Source: Microvirga sp. VF16
Lineage (GTDB): Bacteria > Pseudomonadota > Alphaproteobacteria > Rhizobiales > Beijerinckiaceae
DNA: 64,000 nt
Reading direction: 5' to 3'
Assembly (NCBI RefSeq): GCF_016864375.1
Contig: NZ_CP069357.1
Location: forward strand, 434,001 to 498,000
This document shows, one piece after another, positions 44,374-53,142 of the stretch. The position numbers and the translations under genes are program-made. Below the pieces are notes generated by a model. The model did not search any database and was not told the DNA's origin. It saw only the letters and a program-made list of their open reading frames with translations. Position 1 is the first letter of the stretch. Every line of letters begins with the position of its first letter.

Positions 44374-44862
44374 TCAGGGTTTGTAGAAGGTTAATGGTAT
44401 TTCGGTCGTTGATTTAATCTCTTCCATAGCAAACATGGATGTGACATCACTCAACTGCACGCGTGATATCAATTTCTGATAGAGCGCATCATAACTTTCG
44501 ATGTCCGGCAAGTACGCTTTCAGGAGGTAATCTATCGTTCCGCTCATGCGATAGAAGTCAACAATCTCGGGCATATCTTTTACTGCCTCCTTGAAGCTTG
44601 TAAGCCACTCCGAACTATGTTGATTTGTTCGAACCGCTATAAAAACAGTCACGCCGACATTGAGTTTTTTTCGATCAAGCAATGTCACCCGCCGGCTGAT
44701 GAACCCAGCTTGCTCGAGACGGCGGATGCGCCTCCAGCAGGGCGAGGACGAAATTCCGACGTGTTCCGCTAACTCTTCAAGCGGAAGGGTAGCGTCCTTC
44801 TGAAGCCTTTCGAGGATCTTCAGATCAAATGCGTCGAGTTTTACTGATCTGGAGTTTTCCAT
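44374..44862 (-). CDS. Lrp/AsnC family transcriptional regulator
   Basis: 162 residues from ATG 44862. N-terminal helix-turn-helix (LDAFDLKILERLQKDATLPL, then VGISSSPCWRRIRRLEQAG) and a C-terminal RAM effector domain (VGVTVFIAVRTNQHSSEWL to EEIKSTTEIPL). Lrp-type regulators respond to amino acids. It is divergent from a cysteine dioxygenase gene across a 240-bp AT-rich gap, so it is probably the cysteine-sensing regulator of that gene. GC content is lower than in the surrounding genes. Confidence 0.9.
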   Translation of the reverse strand: MENSRSVKLDAFDLKILERLQKDATLPLEELAEHVGISSSPCWRRIRRLEQAGFISRRVTLLDRKKLNVGVTVFIAVRTNQHSSEWLTSFKEAVKDMPEIVDFYRMSGTIDYLLKAYLPDIESYDALYQKLISRVQLSDVTSMFAMEEIKSTTEIPLTFYKP

Positions 44863-45100
44863 CCTTATCCGGGCCTTCGAGAGTGATTGCTGACGGTCTC
44901 GTTGATTTCCAAGCATACGGAGTATGAACTGCTGCCGAGATAATCACATCGGGCGATGCGCGGAAAGAGAATTTCGCAAATTCCATATAACTGCGCAAAA
45001 GTTTTCTAACTTCGCAGGGATTGGAGCAAAATTGGAAAAATTTTTGCGAGGCGTCTGTGGGATTATGGTTTTGCTCGTAATTTCCGCGGAGCTTTGAGAA

Positions 45101-45628
45101 ATGAGTTTGATGCCATGCCCCTCACGTCCAAATGAGGCTGAGATCCTCAATGAACTTGGGCAACGGAACCGCAGCCTTTCTAACGAGTATCTGGCTTCCG
45201 CCCGCCATGCTCTTCAACAGCTCATCGGCACTCCGGATCTTCTGGTTGGCCGGCAGCTGGAGCGAAAAGACGGAGGCTACGCGCGGACGCTGTTATTCAA
45301 TGATGATCAGATGAGTGTTTATGCGATAGTTTGGAGTCCATCTTCCCAAACGACGATCCATGATCATCATTGTTCGTGCTGCTTTGGAATGCTCAGTGGT
45401 TCTCTTGAGGAGGTCTGGTTTCGATCGGTCGGTGAAGGTCGGGTCGTTGTCTCTGAGCGGGCTGTCAGATCCCCGGGTTATGTCGCTTGTATGTTGCCGT
45501 CAGGCCCGAACATTCATCAGATGATCAATAGCCATGGGGAAGAGGCGATCTCACTCCATATTTATGGGTTCGATCACAACATGCACGCCTCGTCTATTCT
45601 CCGTGAATATAGGCTTGCTTCTCTCTGA
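45101..45628 (+). CDS. Cysteine dioxygenase family protein
   Basis: 175 residues, a single cupin. Iron ligands His87 and His89 (TIHDHHCSC) and His139 (NIHQM) are present, and the Ser-His-Tyr triad of thiol dioxygenases appears as SLHIYG (151-155). It oxidises cysteine (or 3-mercaptopropionate) to the sulfinate with O2. Divergent from the Lrp gene and followed by a YeiH exporter 198 bp on. Confidence 0.88.
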   Translation: MSLMPCPSRPNEAEILNELGQRNRSLSNEYLASARHALQQLIGTPDLLVGRQLERKDGGYARTLLFNDDQMSVYAIVWSPSSQTTIHDHHCSCCFGMLSGSLEEVWFRSVGEGRVVVSERAVRSPGYVACMLPSGPNIHQMINSHGEEAISLHIYGFDHNMHASSILREYRLASL

Positions 45629-45826
45629 CAGCGAGCGAACGAGGACGACCGAGCCATTTATATCGAAGGTCCCTGTGCCTACAATTTGTGGACCAGAGTG
45701 AGTCAGGTGCCGCCAGATCTCGGGCGGACCGCACCAGAGCAGTGCGGCGCAGCCACCTGAATTCTATGAGCCGGCAGGCAAGACGGCCAGGGGTCCCAGC
45801 CCTGATGATCAAGAAAAACGAAAGCG

Positions 45827-46855
45827 ATGTCGAGCCCTTCCACTCCGACGATCATTCGATGCATGCGTCTAGTACCAGGAGTGCTTCTCTGCACATTGGT
45901 CGCGCTCGTCGCCATTGCTCTCCAGATCTTGGAAGAGCACTGGACCGGGCGCCCCTATCTTGAGGCGCTGGTCATCGCGATCCTGCTCGGCACGATTCTC
46001 AGGACTCTGTGGACGCCCAGCTCCGACTGGCTGCCCGGCATCGGATTTTCCGCCAAGTTCCTGCTTGAACTCGCGGTGATGCTGCTCGGCGCCTCGATCA
46101 GCTTCGAAGCCGTCATGCAAGCCGGTACCGGGCTCATCCTCGGTATTGCTCTCGTGGTTTTCCTGGCCATCGGCGCGAGCTTCGGATTATGTCGCTTCCT
46201 TGGGTTGCCGAATCGTATGGCTGTCCTGATAGCCTGTGGCAATTCCATCTGCGGAAACTCTGCCATCGCGGCAGTCGCACCTATCATCAATGCCAAGAGC
46301 GACGACATCGCTTCGTCGATCGCCTTTACGGCAGTCCTCGGTGTGATCGTTGTTCTCACTCTGCCACTGCTGGTCCCTCTGATGGGCTTGTCAGCGTCAC
46401 AGTATGGTGTGCTTGCAGGTCTTACAGTCTATGCCGTCCCCCAAGTGCTTGCGGCCACAGTGCCGATCAGTGTCGTCAGCACGCAACTCGGTACTCTGGT
46501 GAAGCTCGTACGGGTGCTCATGCTGGGGCCGGTGGTCATCCTACTCTCGCTTTTCGCTGGCACCCGTTCCGGATTAGGCACTCTGTCGCTTAAAAGACTT
46601 GTCCCGTGGTTCATCATCGGCTTCATCGCTCTTGGAGCCTTGCGCTCGATGGGAGCGATTCCGGATGTGATCCTGCGTAGTGTGCTGCCTATGGCGACAG
46701 GACTCACTGTTGTATCCATGGCAGCCCTTGGGCTCGGAGTGGACCTGCGCGTAATCGGCCGCGTCGGCGGACGAGTGACGCTGGCGGTGAGTTTGTCACT
46801 TCTCATCCTTCTCAGCCTCAGTCTAGGCTTGATCCGGCTGCTCGCCATCGCGTGA
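45827..46855 (+). CDS. YeiH family putative sulfate exporter
   Basis: 342 residues with about ten membrane helices and the family stretches LLGASISFEAVMQAG, LIACGNSICGNSAIAAVAP and LTVYAVPQVLAATVPIS. YeiH-type proteins are associated with cysteate, taurine and sulfite metabolism. Following cysteine dioxygenase it may export sulfite or sulfate made from cysteine sulfinate (inference). ATG 45827 or 45863 could be the start. Confidence 0.85.
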   Translation: MSSPSTPTIIRCMRLVPGVLLCTLVALVAIALQILEEHWTGRPYLEALVIAILLGTILRTLWTPSSDWLPGIGFSAKFLLELAVMLLGASISFEAVMQAGTGLILGIALVVFLAIGASFGLCRFLGLPNRMAVLIACGNSICGNSAIAAVAPIINAKSDDIASSIAFTAVLGVIVVLTLPLLVPLMGLSASQYGVLAGLTVYAVPQVLAATVPISVVSTQLGTLVKLVRVLMLGPVVILLSLFAGTRSGLGTLSLKRLVPWFIIGFIALGALRSMGAIPDVILRSVLPMATGLTVVSMAALGLGVDLRVIGRVGGRVTLAVSLSLLILLSLSLGLIRLLAIA

Positions 46856-47028
46856 ATGCCTGCCAGCACGAAATTGCTGCAGTCTCGCTCGAGAGCGCCA
46901 GCAGCGGCACGGGCTGGGGAGGGTAACCTGCGAAATATGACACAACCTCAATACCTGACCCGCGCAAGCAAAGTACGCATCCGGCGACGACCACGGAATC
47001 TTCGGCCGCGGTGTGGTAGAGTAGCGCC

Positions 47029-47259
47029 ATGGAGATCGATCATGACAAGATCGACGAGGCGGTTCTCGCCCTGATGTGGCTGACGCTGCACGATGAGCGT
47101 CGGGCCTGGAAGAGCTTTGACTGGAGCGCAACAAACCGACTCTACCAGAAAGGCCTGATCTGCGATCCGGCCAACAAGACCAAGTCCGTCGTGCTCACCG
47201 ATGAAGGCTTGCAGAAAGCCGAGGAGCTCTTCAAGGCGCTGTTCACGCGAAAGCCCTGA
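47029..47259 (+). CDS. DUF6429 family protein, IS66 passenger
   Basis: 76 residues: MEIDHDKIDEAVLALMWLTL, AWKSFDWSATNRLYQKGLI, KSVVLTDEGLQKAEELFKAL. A small winged-helix-like soluble protein. It lies inside the IS66 ends, convergent with tnpC and 3 bp from its stop, so it moves with the element. Role unknown; it could regulate or assist transposition (inference). Confidence 0.85.
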   Translation: MEIDHDKIDEAVLALMWLTLHDERRAWKSFDWSATNRLYQKGLICDPANKTKSVVLTDEGLQKAEELFKALFTRKP

Positions 47260-47262
47260 GCC

Positions 47263-48930
47263 TCAGGCGGCCGCCTGCTGGTGGCGCGGGGCTTTCCAGT
47301 TCCAGGGCAGGAGTTCGTCGAGGCGTTTGGCCGGATGCTCCGGCAGCCGTGCCAGAACATCAGCCAGCCAGGCCCGTGGGTCGACCTCATTGAGCTTGCA
47401 GGTCTCGACCAGCGTGTACAGCGCTGCCGCCCGATGGCCACCCACATCCGAGCCGGCAAACATCCAATTCCGGCGCCCGACCGCAATGCCACGGATTGCC
47501 CGTTCGGCCGCATTGTTCGACAGGCAGACCCGCCCATCCTCAAGGAAGAGCGCGAACGCAGACCAACGCCGGAGCATGTAGTCGATGGCTTTGGCCGTCT
47601 CGCTCTTGGGCGACAGCCGTCCACGCTGAGCTCGCAACCAGCTCTCCAAATCGTCGACGAGGGGCTTGGACTGAGCCGCACGGACAGAGCGTCGCTTGTC
47701 AGGCGGTCGGCCGTTGATCTCACGCTCGATTGCAAACAGCGCATCCATGCGCTTGACCGCCTCAACCGCGATCGGCCCCTTCTTCAACTCGGCCAACTCG
47801 AAGAACTTGCGCCGCGCATGCGCCCAACACGCCGCCTCAGTCGCAGCCCCGATCACGCGGCCTGGCTCATACAGCTGCCCGAAGCCGGAATAGGCATCCG
47901 CCTGCAGAAGGCCGCTGTAGCTCTTGAGAAAGCCCTGTGGATGCTCACCCTTGCGATCGGCCGAGTAGAAATACACGGCCGCCGGCGGATCAGCCCCGGC
48001 AAAGGGGCGGTCATCGCGCACCACCGTCCAGAGCCGCCCGGTCTTCGTATTGCCCTTGGCCAGCACCGGCACCGGCGTGTCATCGGCATGCAGCCGCTCA
48101 GCCTTCATCACATGCTCGGCGATCAGCGCGCTCAAAGGCTGGGTTGCAACCGCGACGGCACCCATCCAGTCGCACAGGGTCGAGACATCGAGATCGACGC
48201 CTTCCTGGGCGAACACCGCGCTCTGGCGGGTCAGCGGCAGATGCAGCCCGAACTTGCCGACCGTGATCTCGGCCAAAAGATGCGGGCCGGCGCGGCCGCG
48301 GGGAATGGCATGGAACGGCGCCGGTGTCTCGGTGATCGTCTCGCACGCCGCACAGCAGAACTTCTCGCGGACCGTCTCCACCACGACCCAGCGCGCCGGG
48401 ATGCGCTCCAGGGTCTCGGTCACGACTTCCCCGAGCTTGCGCAAGCCGCCGCCACAGCAGGCACAGGCGGTCGGGCCAGGAAGGACCATGCGCCGGCGCG
48501 GCAGGTGCCCGGGCAAGGGCCGGCGGGCAGGCTTGGCCCGCTTCAACTCCTCGAGTGTCCACTGCGGAGCCTCCGGCGCTGCGGCGGCATCCTTCGCCTC
48601 GGCGTCGGCATCCATGTGGGCGGCGCTTTCCTCCAGGTCCTCCAGAGCGAGCAGCAATTGTTCGAGACGGGCACTGCGTTCCGACGAGGTGCCGAAGTGC
48701 TGGCGGCGCAACTTGGCAATCTGCAGCTTGAGCCGCTCGATCTCCAGCTCCAGGGCATAGCGGGCAGCGTGGGCCTGGGTGACTTCGAGCCGGGCCACCT
48801 CCAACGCAGCCCGAGCGATCTCCAGATCACCGGCGCGGGCTTCGGCTGCCAGACGGGCGGCGCGCTCGGCGCGGATCATCGCGTGAGCCTCGGTCAGACT
48901 GGCGGGAAGCGGATCAGGGTGATTTGCCAC
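47263..48930 (-). CDS. tnpC: IS66 transposase TnpC
   Basis: 555 residues. N-terminal coiled-coil (LEIERLKLQIAKLRRQHFGT), a zinc-binding segment (CACCGGGLRKLG and FCCAACETITETPAP), the DDE core (ERLHADDTPVPVLAKG, LLQADAYSGFGQLYE, CWAHARRKFFEL, LSNNAAERAIRGIAVGRRNW) and the usual C-terminal ELLPWNW end. Complete and apparently functional. Confidence 0.95.
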   Translation of the reverse strand: MANHPDPLPASLTEAHAMIRAERAARLAAEARAGDLEIARAALEVARLEVTQAHAARYALELEIERLKLQIAKLRRQHFGTSSERSARLEQLLLALEDLEESAAHMDADAEAKDAAAAPEAPQWTLEELKRAKPARRPLPGHLPRRRMVLPGPTACACCGGGLRKLGEVVTETLERIPARWVVVETVREKFCCAACETITETPAPFHAIPRGRAGPHLLAEITVGKFGLHLPLTRQSAVFAQEGVDLDVSTLCDWMGAVAVATQPLSALIAEHVMKAERLHADDTPVPVLAKGNTKTGRLWTVVRDDRPFAGADPPAAVYFYSADRKGEHPQGFLKSYSGLLQADAYSGFGQLYEPGRVIGAATEAACWAHARRKFFELAELKKGPIAVEAVKRMDALFAIEREINGRPPDKRRSVRAAQSKPLVDDLESWLRAQRGRLSPKSETAKAIDYMLRRWSAFALFLEDGRVCLSNNAAERAIRGIAVGRRNWMFAGSDVGGHRAAALYTLVETCKLNEVDPRAWLADVLARLPEHPAKRLDELLPWNWKAPRHQQAAA

Positions 48931-48975
48931 GCTTTGAGTGTGCCACGAACCTGTTGCGTAGCAAGGCTTTGTTGC

Positions 48976-49266
48976 TCATCCGGCGGCAGACGGACGCCAG
49001 GTCTGCTGGGGATTGCGCCAGTCGATGCCCTCAAGCAGATAGCCCAACTGCGCGGTGGAAATCGACACCGTGCCGTCTGCCGGTGAGGGCCACAGGAAAC
49101 GGCCACGATCGATGCGCTTTGAGAACAGGCATAGGCCCTGGCCGTCATACCAGAGGACCTTGATCAGATCGCCGCGCCGGCCACGGAAGACAAACAGACT
49201 GCCGGAATGCGGATCACACTTGAGCGTCTCCTGCACGAGCAGGGACAACCCGCCGAAGCCTTTGCG
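48976..49266 (-). pseudogene. tnpB: IS66 TnpB, 3' part, separated from its first 20 codons by the RIT element
   Basis: Codes KGFGGLSLLVQETLKCDPHS through FVFRGRRGDLIKVLWYDGQG to the stop. The missing start, MIPVPTGVRVWLATGHTDMR, is at 52741-52682 beyond the RIT element. Joining the pieces after removing 49264-52681 gives an ordinary 115-residue TnpB. Confidence 0.92.
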
Positions 49267-49267
49267 G

Positions 49268-49287
49268 TTATGCGGAGCTCCGCATAA
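49268..49287. repeat. 20-bp perfect palindrome at one RIT end only
   Basis: TTATGCGGAG/CTCCGCATAA lies outside the left 39-bp repeat, inside the insertion junction. Its half TTATGCGGAG also occurs within each 39-bp repeat. The right end lacks this extra palindrome. Confidence 0.8.
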
Positions 49288-49291
49288 GCGT

Positions 49292-49330
49292 AATTATGTG
49301 GAGTGCCAGATTATGCGGAGTCCGCAGCGG
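49292..49330. repeat. RIT inverted repeat, left copy
   Basis: 39 bp beginning AATTATGTGGAGTGCC and ending GTCCGCAGCGG; exact reverse complement of 52643-52681. Contains TTATGCGGAGTCCGCA, itself partly palindromic, likely recombinase-binding arms. Confidence 0.9.
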
Positions 49331-49385
49331 CAATCCCTTGCCGGCTGCGGTGTTCAGGTAGCAATCACTCGACATAATTCGTCGA

Positions 49386-50378
49386 TCAGCCGATCGACTT
49401 CAGCATCGCCAGTAGCTTGTCGGGCGCGCGGAAGCGACCCGGCCTGAGCGACGGCGGCGCCATCGCGGCAAGCGCCTCGAGCTTTTCGGTCGGATCGGCT
49501 CGCAGATAGATCTCCGTGCTCTGCAGACTGGCGTGGCCAAGCCAGAGCGACACTTTGCGAACATCGCGCGTCGCTTGCAGGGTGTGCATGGCGCAGGTAT
49601 GGCGCAAAACATGCGGAGTGACGCGCTTGTCGGCGATGGAGGGCAACTTCTGCGCCGCGGTGGCTACGTGCTTGGCGAGAATATATTCGAACCCGGATCG
49701 GGTCATCGCCCGGCCTGTGGCATTGAGGAAGAGCTCGGCATCGCCGCTCGCCGGGCGGACTGCCAGCCAAGCCTTCAGCGCCGCCGTTGTCTCCTTCCAC
49801 AGGGGCAGTATACGCTCGCGGCGTCCTTTGCCCATGACATGGATGCTGGCGACCATTTGGCGGTCGATCTGATCGAGGCGCAGGCTGACAAGTTCGGAGA
49901 CGCGCAGGCCCGCGGCGAAGGCCAAGTGGAGCATCGCCCGATCCCGGATACCGGCGACCTGACGCGGGTTCGGCGCATCAAGCAGAGCCTGCATCTCCGC
50001 GCGTGTGAGATGGCTGACGAGCGCCTCATCGGCCTTCTTCATCGGGATCGCCCGGACCCGGCGGGCCTGGTCCAGACAGGACGGGACCCGGTACTCGAGG
50101 AAACGGAAGAACGAGTGGATGGCGGCAAGGCGGGCATTGCGGGTGCGCGCCGAGTTACCCCGCGCCTCCTCGATGTGCTCGAGGAAAGCCAGGAGGAGCG
50201 GCGGATCGAGCTGCTCGATCGCGAGGCGGGACGGCGTCGTCCTCAACCGGGCAGCCGCGAAGCACAGCAGCAGTCGAAAGCTGTCGGCGTAGGCCTCACA
50301 CGTGTGCGGGCTTGCCCGCCGCTCATGGAGAAGATGGGTTTGTAGGAAGGTGGCGAGATGGGGAGCCAGCGCGGTCAT
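49386..50378 (-). CDS. ritC: Tyrosine recombinase RitC
   Basis: 330 residues. SAM-like N-terminal domain (FLQTHLLHERRASPHTCEAY) and catalytic domain with Arg in AGLRVSELVSLRLDQID, Lys in GKGRRERILPL, HVLRHTCAMH (His-x-x-Arg), WLGHASLQSTEIYL (His and nucleophile Tyr). It overlaps ritB by 4 bp. Third gene of the trio; all catalytic residues present. Confidence 0.9.
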   Translation of the reverse strand: MTALAPHLATFLQTHLLHERRASPHTCEAYADSFRLLLCFAAARLRTTPSRLAIEQLDPPLLLAFLEHIEEARGNSARTRNARLAAIHSFFRFLEYRVPSCLDQARRVRAIPMKKADEALVSHLTRAEMQALLDAPNPRQVAGIRDRAMLHLAFAAGLRVSELVSLRLDQIDRQMVASIHVMGKGRRERILPLWKETTAALKAWLAVRPASGDAELFLNATGRAMTRSGFEYILAKHVATAAQKLPSIADKRVTPHVLRHTCAMHTLQATRDVRKVSLWLGHASLQSTEIYLRADPTEKLEALAAMAPPSLRPGRFRAPDKLLAMLKSIG

Positions 50379-51289
50379 GGAGCGGCTCCCTGGTGCAAAG
50401 CCTCACCGGCGGATGCAATCTGCCCCATGAGGGTCGGCGTTGCCTGCAGGTACCAGTAGGTGTCGGTGACATGGGCGTGACCGAGGTAGGTGCTGAGCGC
50501 GACGATATGGCGGCCAACGGCGTCGCGATCAGGCCGACATTGCTCCAAAGAGCGGACGGCGAAGGTGTGCCGCAGATCGTGAATACGAGGTCCCGGCTGA
50601 CCGGGCTGCCCTCTCAGGCCGGTTGATCGGGCCAGGCGGAGGAAAATGGCAATTACCGTAGGATAGGACGGCGTCGTTCCTGTATTGGAAACGAACAGGG
50701 CGTCGTCCCAGGTCCCGAGCCGCTGGCGCGCTGCCACATACCGATCCAGGGCTTCCCACGTGGTGGCGTGGAGTGGCAGCAAGCGGCTCTTTTGGAATTT
50801 GGTTTGCCGGATCACCAGCCCATCGGCCGTCAGGTCATCAAGGCGGAGAGCGAGGGCTTCGGAAACGCGCATGCCGGTGGCGGCAAGAAGGCCGAACAGG
50901 GTCTCGTACAGCAGCGGCCTGATCGAGCCTGAGGGCTTGAGGCGGGCCGCCGCTCGCATCAGCGCGGTGATCTCATCGACCGTATAGATGTGCGGGATCC
51001 GCCGCTCGAACAGGCCACGGCCCAGGGCATCGGCGGGCGGAATCTCATGACACCGATTCTCGGCCGACAGCGCCAGGGCAAAGCGCCGGACCGTCAGCAA
51101 GCGATTGCGACACTGCTGCGGTGAAGGGGCGAGCGTCGCCCATTCGAGCACGCGCGCCGTTTGAACATACCGGTCGCCGTTGCCTTCCGCGAAGGCAACA
51201 AAGCTCTTGAGCAACGAGTGCTGGACGCGGAACTTGAAGCCCAGATGCTGCTGCAATTCCGCATAGCGTGCGAGGTTCAGGCTCAGCAT
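50375..51289 (-). CDS. ritB: Tyrosine recombinase RitB
   Basis: 304 residues. N-terminal LARYAELQQHLGFKFRVQHS, catalytic Arg in ATGMRVSEALALRLDDL, HDLRHTFAVR, and YLGHAHVTDTYWYLQ with the nucleophile Tyr. It overlaps ritA by 7 bp and ritC by 4 bp, indicating coupled translation of all three. Confidence 0.9.
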   Translation of the reverse strand: MLSLNLARYAELQQHLGFKFRVQHSLLKSFVAFAEGNGDRYVQTARVLEWATLAPSPQQCRNRLLTVRRFALALSAENRCHEIPPADALGRGLFERRIPHIYTVDEITALMRAAARLKPSGSIRPLLYETLFGLLAATGMRVSEALALRLDDLTADGLVIRQTKFQKSRLLPLHATTWEALDRYVAARQRLGTWDDALFVSNTGTTPSYPTVIAIFLRLARSTGLRGQPGQPGPRIHDLRHTFAVRSLEQCRPDRDAVGRHIVALSTYLGHAHVTDTYWYLQATPTLMGQIASAGEALHQGAAP

Positions 51290-52575
51290 GACACACTCCC
51301 CGGCCAGGGCTGAGCGATCTGAAGCAGCATATCGACGTCCACCTTCGCGTAATGGGCGGTGGTGTCGATCGATCGGTGGCGAAGCACGGTTCCGATCATG
51401 TCCAGGGTGGCGCCGGCGCGCAGCATGCCGGTCGCTGCGGAGTGCCGAAGCAGATTGGTGCCTCGGGACGGCGGGTCATCGATGCCGGCCCTCTCAAGAG
51501 CAAGGCTCACAATGCTCGAGACGCTCGCGCTCGCCAATGGCCGATACGGTGCAACTATCCGCAAGAAAATCTGCTCACAGGCGGCGAGCGGCCGGGCATC
51601 TCGGAGATAGGCGATGATCGCGTCGCCTGCGTCCTGGGGGAGTGGAAGCCGGATCTCACGACGGCCTTTGCCGCGGACCCGCAGGGTGCCTTCTTGCCAG
51701 TCGATGTCGTCGAGGCGCATGCCTGCAATGTCGCCGGCGCGCAGGCCGAGACGGGCCAGCAGCAGAAGCACCGCGCGGTCACGGATGCCCATCGACGTCG
51801 TGACGTCGCACGACCCAATGACCCGCTCGACGTCCGCGCTGGGGATGTAGCGCGGCAACGCTGACAGCCGCCATTGCGGGATTGTCGGGATGGCCTGATC
51901 AAGTCCTGGACGGCACAGGCCGTGGGCAGCCAGATATCGAAGATAGCCTCGCAGTGCCATCGTCATGGTCTTGAGGTAGGCGTGCGAACTTCGCTTTCCC
52001 TCGTCCAGGATCACCTGTCGGACAAGAGCAGCATCGTACTGCATGGAATCGGGGCCGAGAGCAGGAAGCAGGCGCATGACCATACGCCCGTGGCGCCAGA
52101 CCGTGCGCTCCGAGATTCCGCGATGCCGCCTCAGCCAGGCCTGGAAAGCAAGGATCACATCTTCGTTGGGACGCGGTGGCTCCTGTTCCAACAGTGTCAC
52201 CGCTCCGCATTCCGCCAGGAAGCCAACGAACCGGCGAGCGCGGTTGACGTATTTGACTGACAGTCGAGCGGCCTGCCGGATACCGGGGCAACGGCATCGA
52301 TGCTGCGCAAACCGGTGAATGACACTGTCGTCAATCTCAGCGACGGCGATCTTCCTGTTCTGCAGCCATTGTCCGAAATGACGAGCCGAGGCTTCGTAGC
52401 CTGACACTGTGAGGCGGGTGTGCCCCAGACTCGACAATCGGTCCGTGAACGCCACCACGAACGGCCGCAAGGCACCTGGGTTCATCAGTTGCGTGCAGTC
52501 CGGCAGAACTTCCGTCGATTTTGGCACGTGTGCTCTCCTCTCGAGCTCAAAAAGAACGTCGAGAGACGACAACAA
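51283..52575 (-). CDS. ritA: Tyrosine recombinase RitA
   Basis: 430 residues. Arg in RLGLRAGDIAGMRLDDIDW, Lys in VRGKGRREIRLPLP, then GTNLLRHSAATGMLRAG, and VLRHRSIDTTAHYAKVD with the nucleophile Tyr. In the His-x-x-Arg box the first position is Asn (NLLR) instead of His, a substitution to compare with other RitA proteins. First gene of the operon. Confidence 0.9.
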   Translation of the reverse strand: MLSSLDVLFELERRAHVPKSTEVLPDCTQLMNPGALRPFVVAFTDRLSSLGHTRLTVSGYEASARHFGQWLQNRKIAVAEIDDSVIHRFAQHRCRCPGIRQAARLSVKYVNRARRFVGFLAECGAVTLLEQEPPRPNEDVILAFQAWLRRHRGISERTVWRHGRMVMRLLPALGPDSMQYDAALVRQVILDEGKRSSHAYLKTMTMALRGYLRYLAAHGLCRPGLDQAIPTIPQWRLSALPRYIPSADVERVIGSCDVTTSMGIRDRAVLLLLARLGLRAGDIAGMRLDDIDWQEGTLRVRGKGRREIRLPLPQDAGDAIIAYLRDARPLAACEQIFLRIVAPYRPLASASVSSIVSLALERAGIDDPPSRGTNLLRHSAATGMLRAGATLDMIGTVLRHRSIDTTAHYAKVDVDMLLQIAQPWPGSVSC

Positions 52576-52642
52576 TTATGCCAAGTGGGGAAGGCTCTTG
52601 AGCACTCTAAGCTATTGGATAAAAAGGGCGAAGCCGCTCGGC

Positions 52643-52681
52643 CCGCTGCGGACTCCGCATAATCTGGCACTCCACATAATT
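52643..52681. repeat. RIT inverted repeat, right copy
   Basis: 39 bp, exact reverse complement of 49292-49330, lying between ritA and the first 20 codons of tnpB. Confidence 0.9.
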
Positions 52682-52741
52682 GCGCATATCAGTGTGGCCG
52701 GTGGCCAGCCACACGCGCACGCCGGTGGGCACCGGGATCAT
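52682..52741 (-). pseudogene. tnpB: IS66 TnpB, first 20 codons
   Basis: ATG 52741 to the RIT junction, coding MIPVPTGVRVWLATGHTDMR, overlapping tnpA's stop by 4 bp as usual in IS66. Confidence 0.9.
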
Positions 52742-53142
52742 GCCAGGCTCTCCACGACCTGCAGGACCCGCCGCAGCGCCTCGGCATCGACATCGCGGTC
52801 AACGCGCACGACACAGCGCCTGCCCATGACGATCTCGATCAAGCCCTGCGGCTGCTCCACAGTAGGGGCCGAGGCCGGATCCGTCGCCGCGGGGCCCATC
52901 TGGACCATCTCAGAGGCGACAAGGGACGGCAGCTCCGAGGCTCCCGGGATGCCGATCACGCCCAGCTGAGCAAGGCGGCGCCACTTGAACACCTGGCTCG
53001 GAACCAGACCGTGCTTGCGGGCGACCGCCGAGAGACTGGCACCGGGCTGGCAGGCTTCAGAGAGAATAGAAAGCTTCTGCTCCGTGGTGAACCGGCGCCG
53101 CCGTTCCAACCGGTTCACGACATCAACGGCAATGAAGGTCAT
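52738..53142 (-). CDS. tnpA: IS66 TnpA (OrfA) protein
   Basis: 134 residues. Helix-turn-helix of the IS3 OrfA/IS66 TnpA type: RRRRFTTEQKLSILSEACQP, LSAVARKHGLVPSQVFKWRR. Accessory DNA-binding protein of the element. ATG 53142 fits the family; the C-terminus ends in the typical VVRVDRDVDAEALRRVLQVV. Confidence 0.9.
   Translation of the reverse strand: MTFIAVDVVNRLERRRRFTTEQKLSILSEACQPGASLSAVARKHGLVPSQVFKWRRLAQLGVIGIPGASELPSLVASEMVQMGPAATDPASAPTVEQPQGLIEIVMGRRCVVRVDRDVDAEALRRVLQVVESLA

Larger units (their letters stand above)
49267..52681 (-). mobile_element. RIT element (recombinase in trio)
   Basis: 3415 bp inserted in IS66 tnpB. Three overlapping tyrosine recombinase genes are flanked by perfect 39-bp inverted repeats (49292-49330 and 52643-52681). 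Three bases (GCG) of tnpB appear on both sides. Gene order, overlaps and sizes (430, 304, 330 residues) match the RIT class described in Proteobacteria. Confidence 0.92.

Noticed and set aside
47281..49086. 601-codon plus-strand frame over IS66
   Set aside because: Antisense of tnpC, which is unambiguous by its DDE and zinc motifs.
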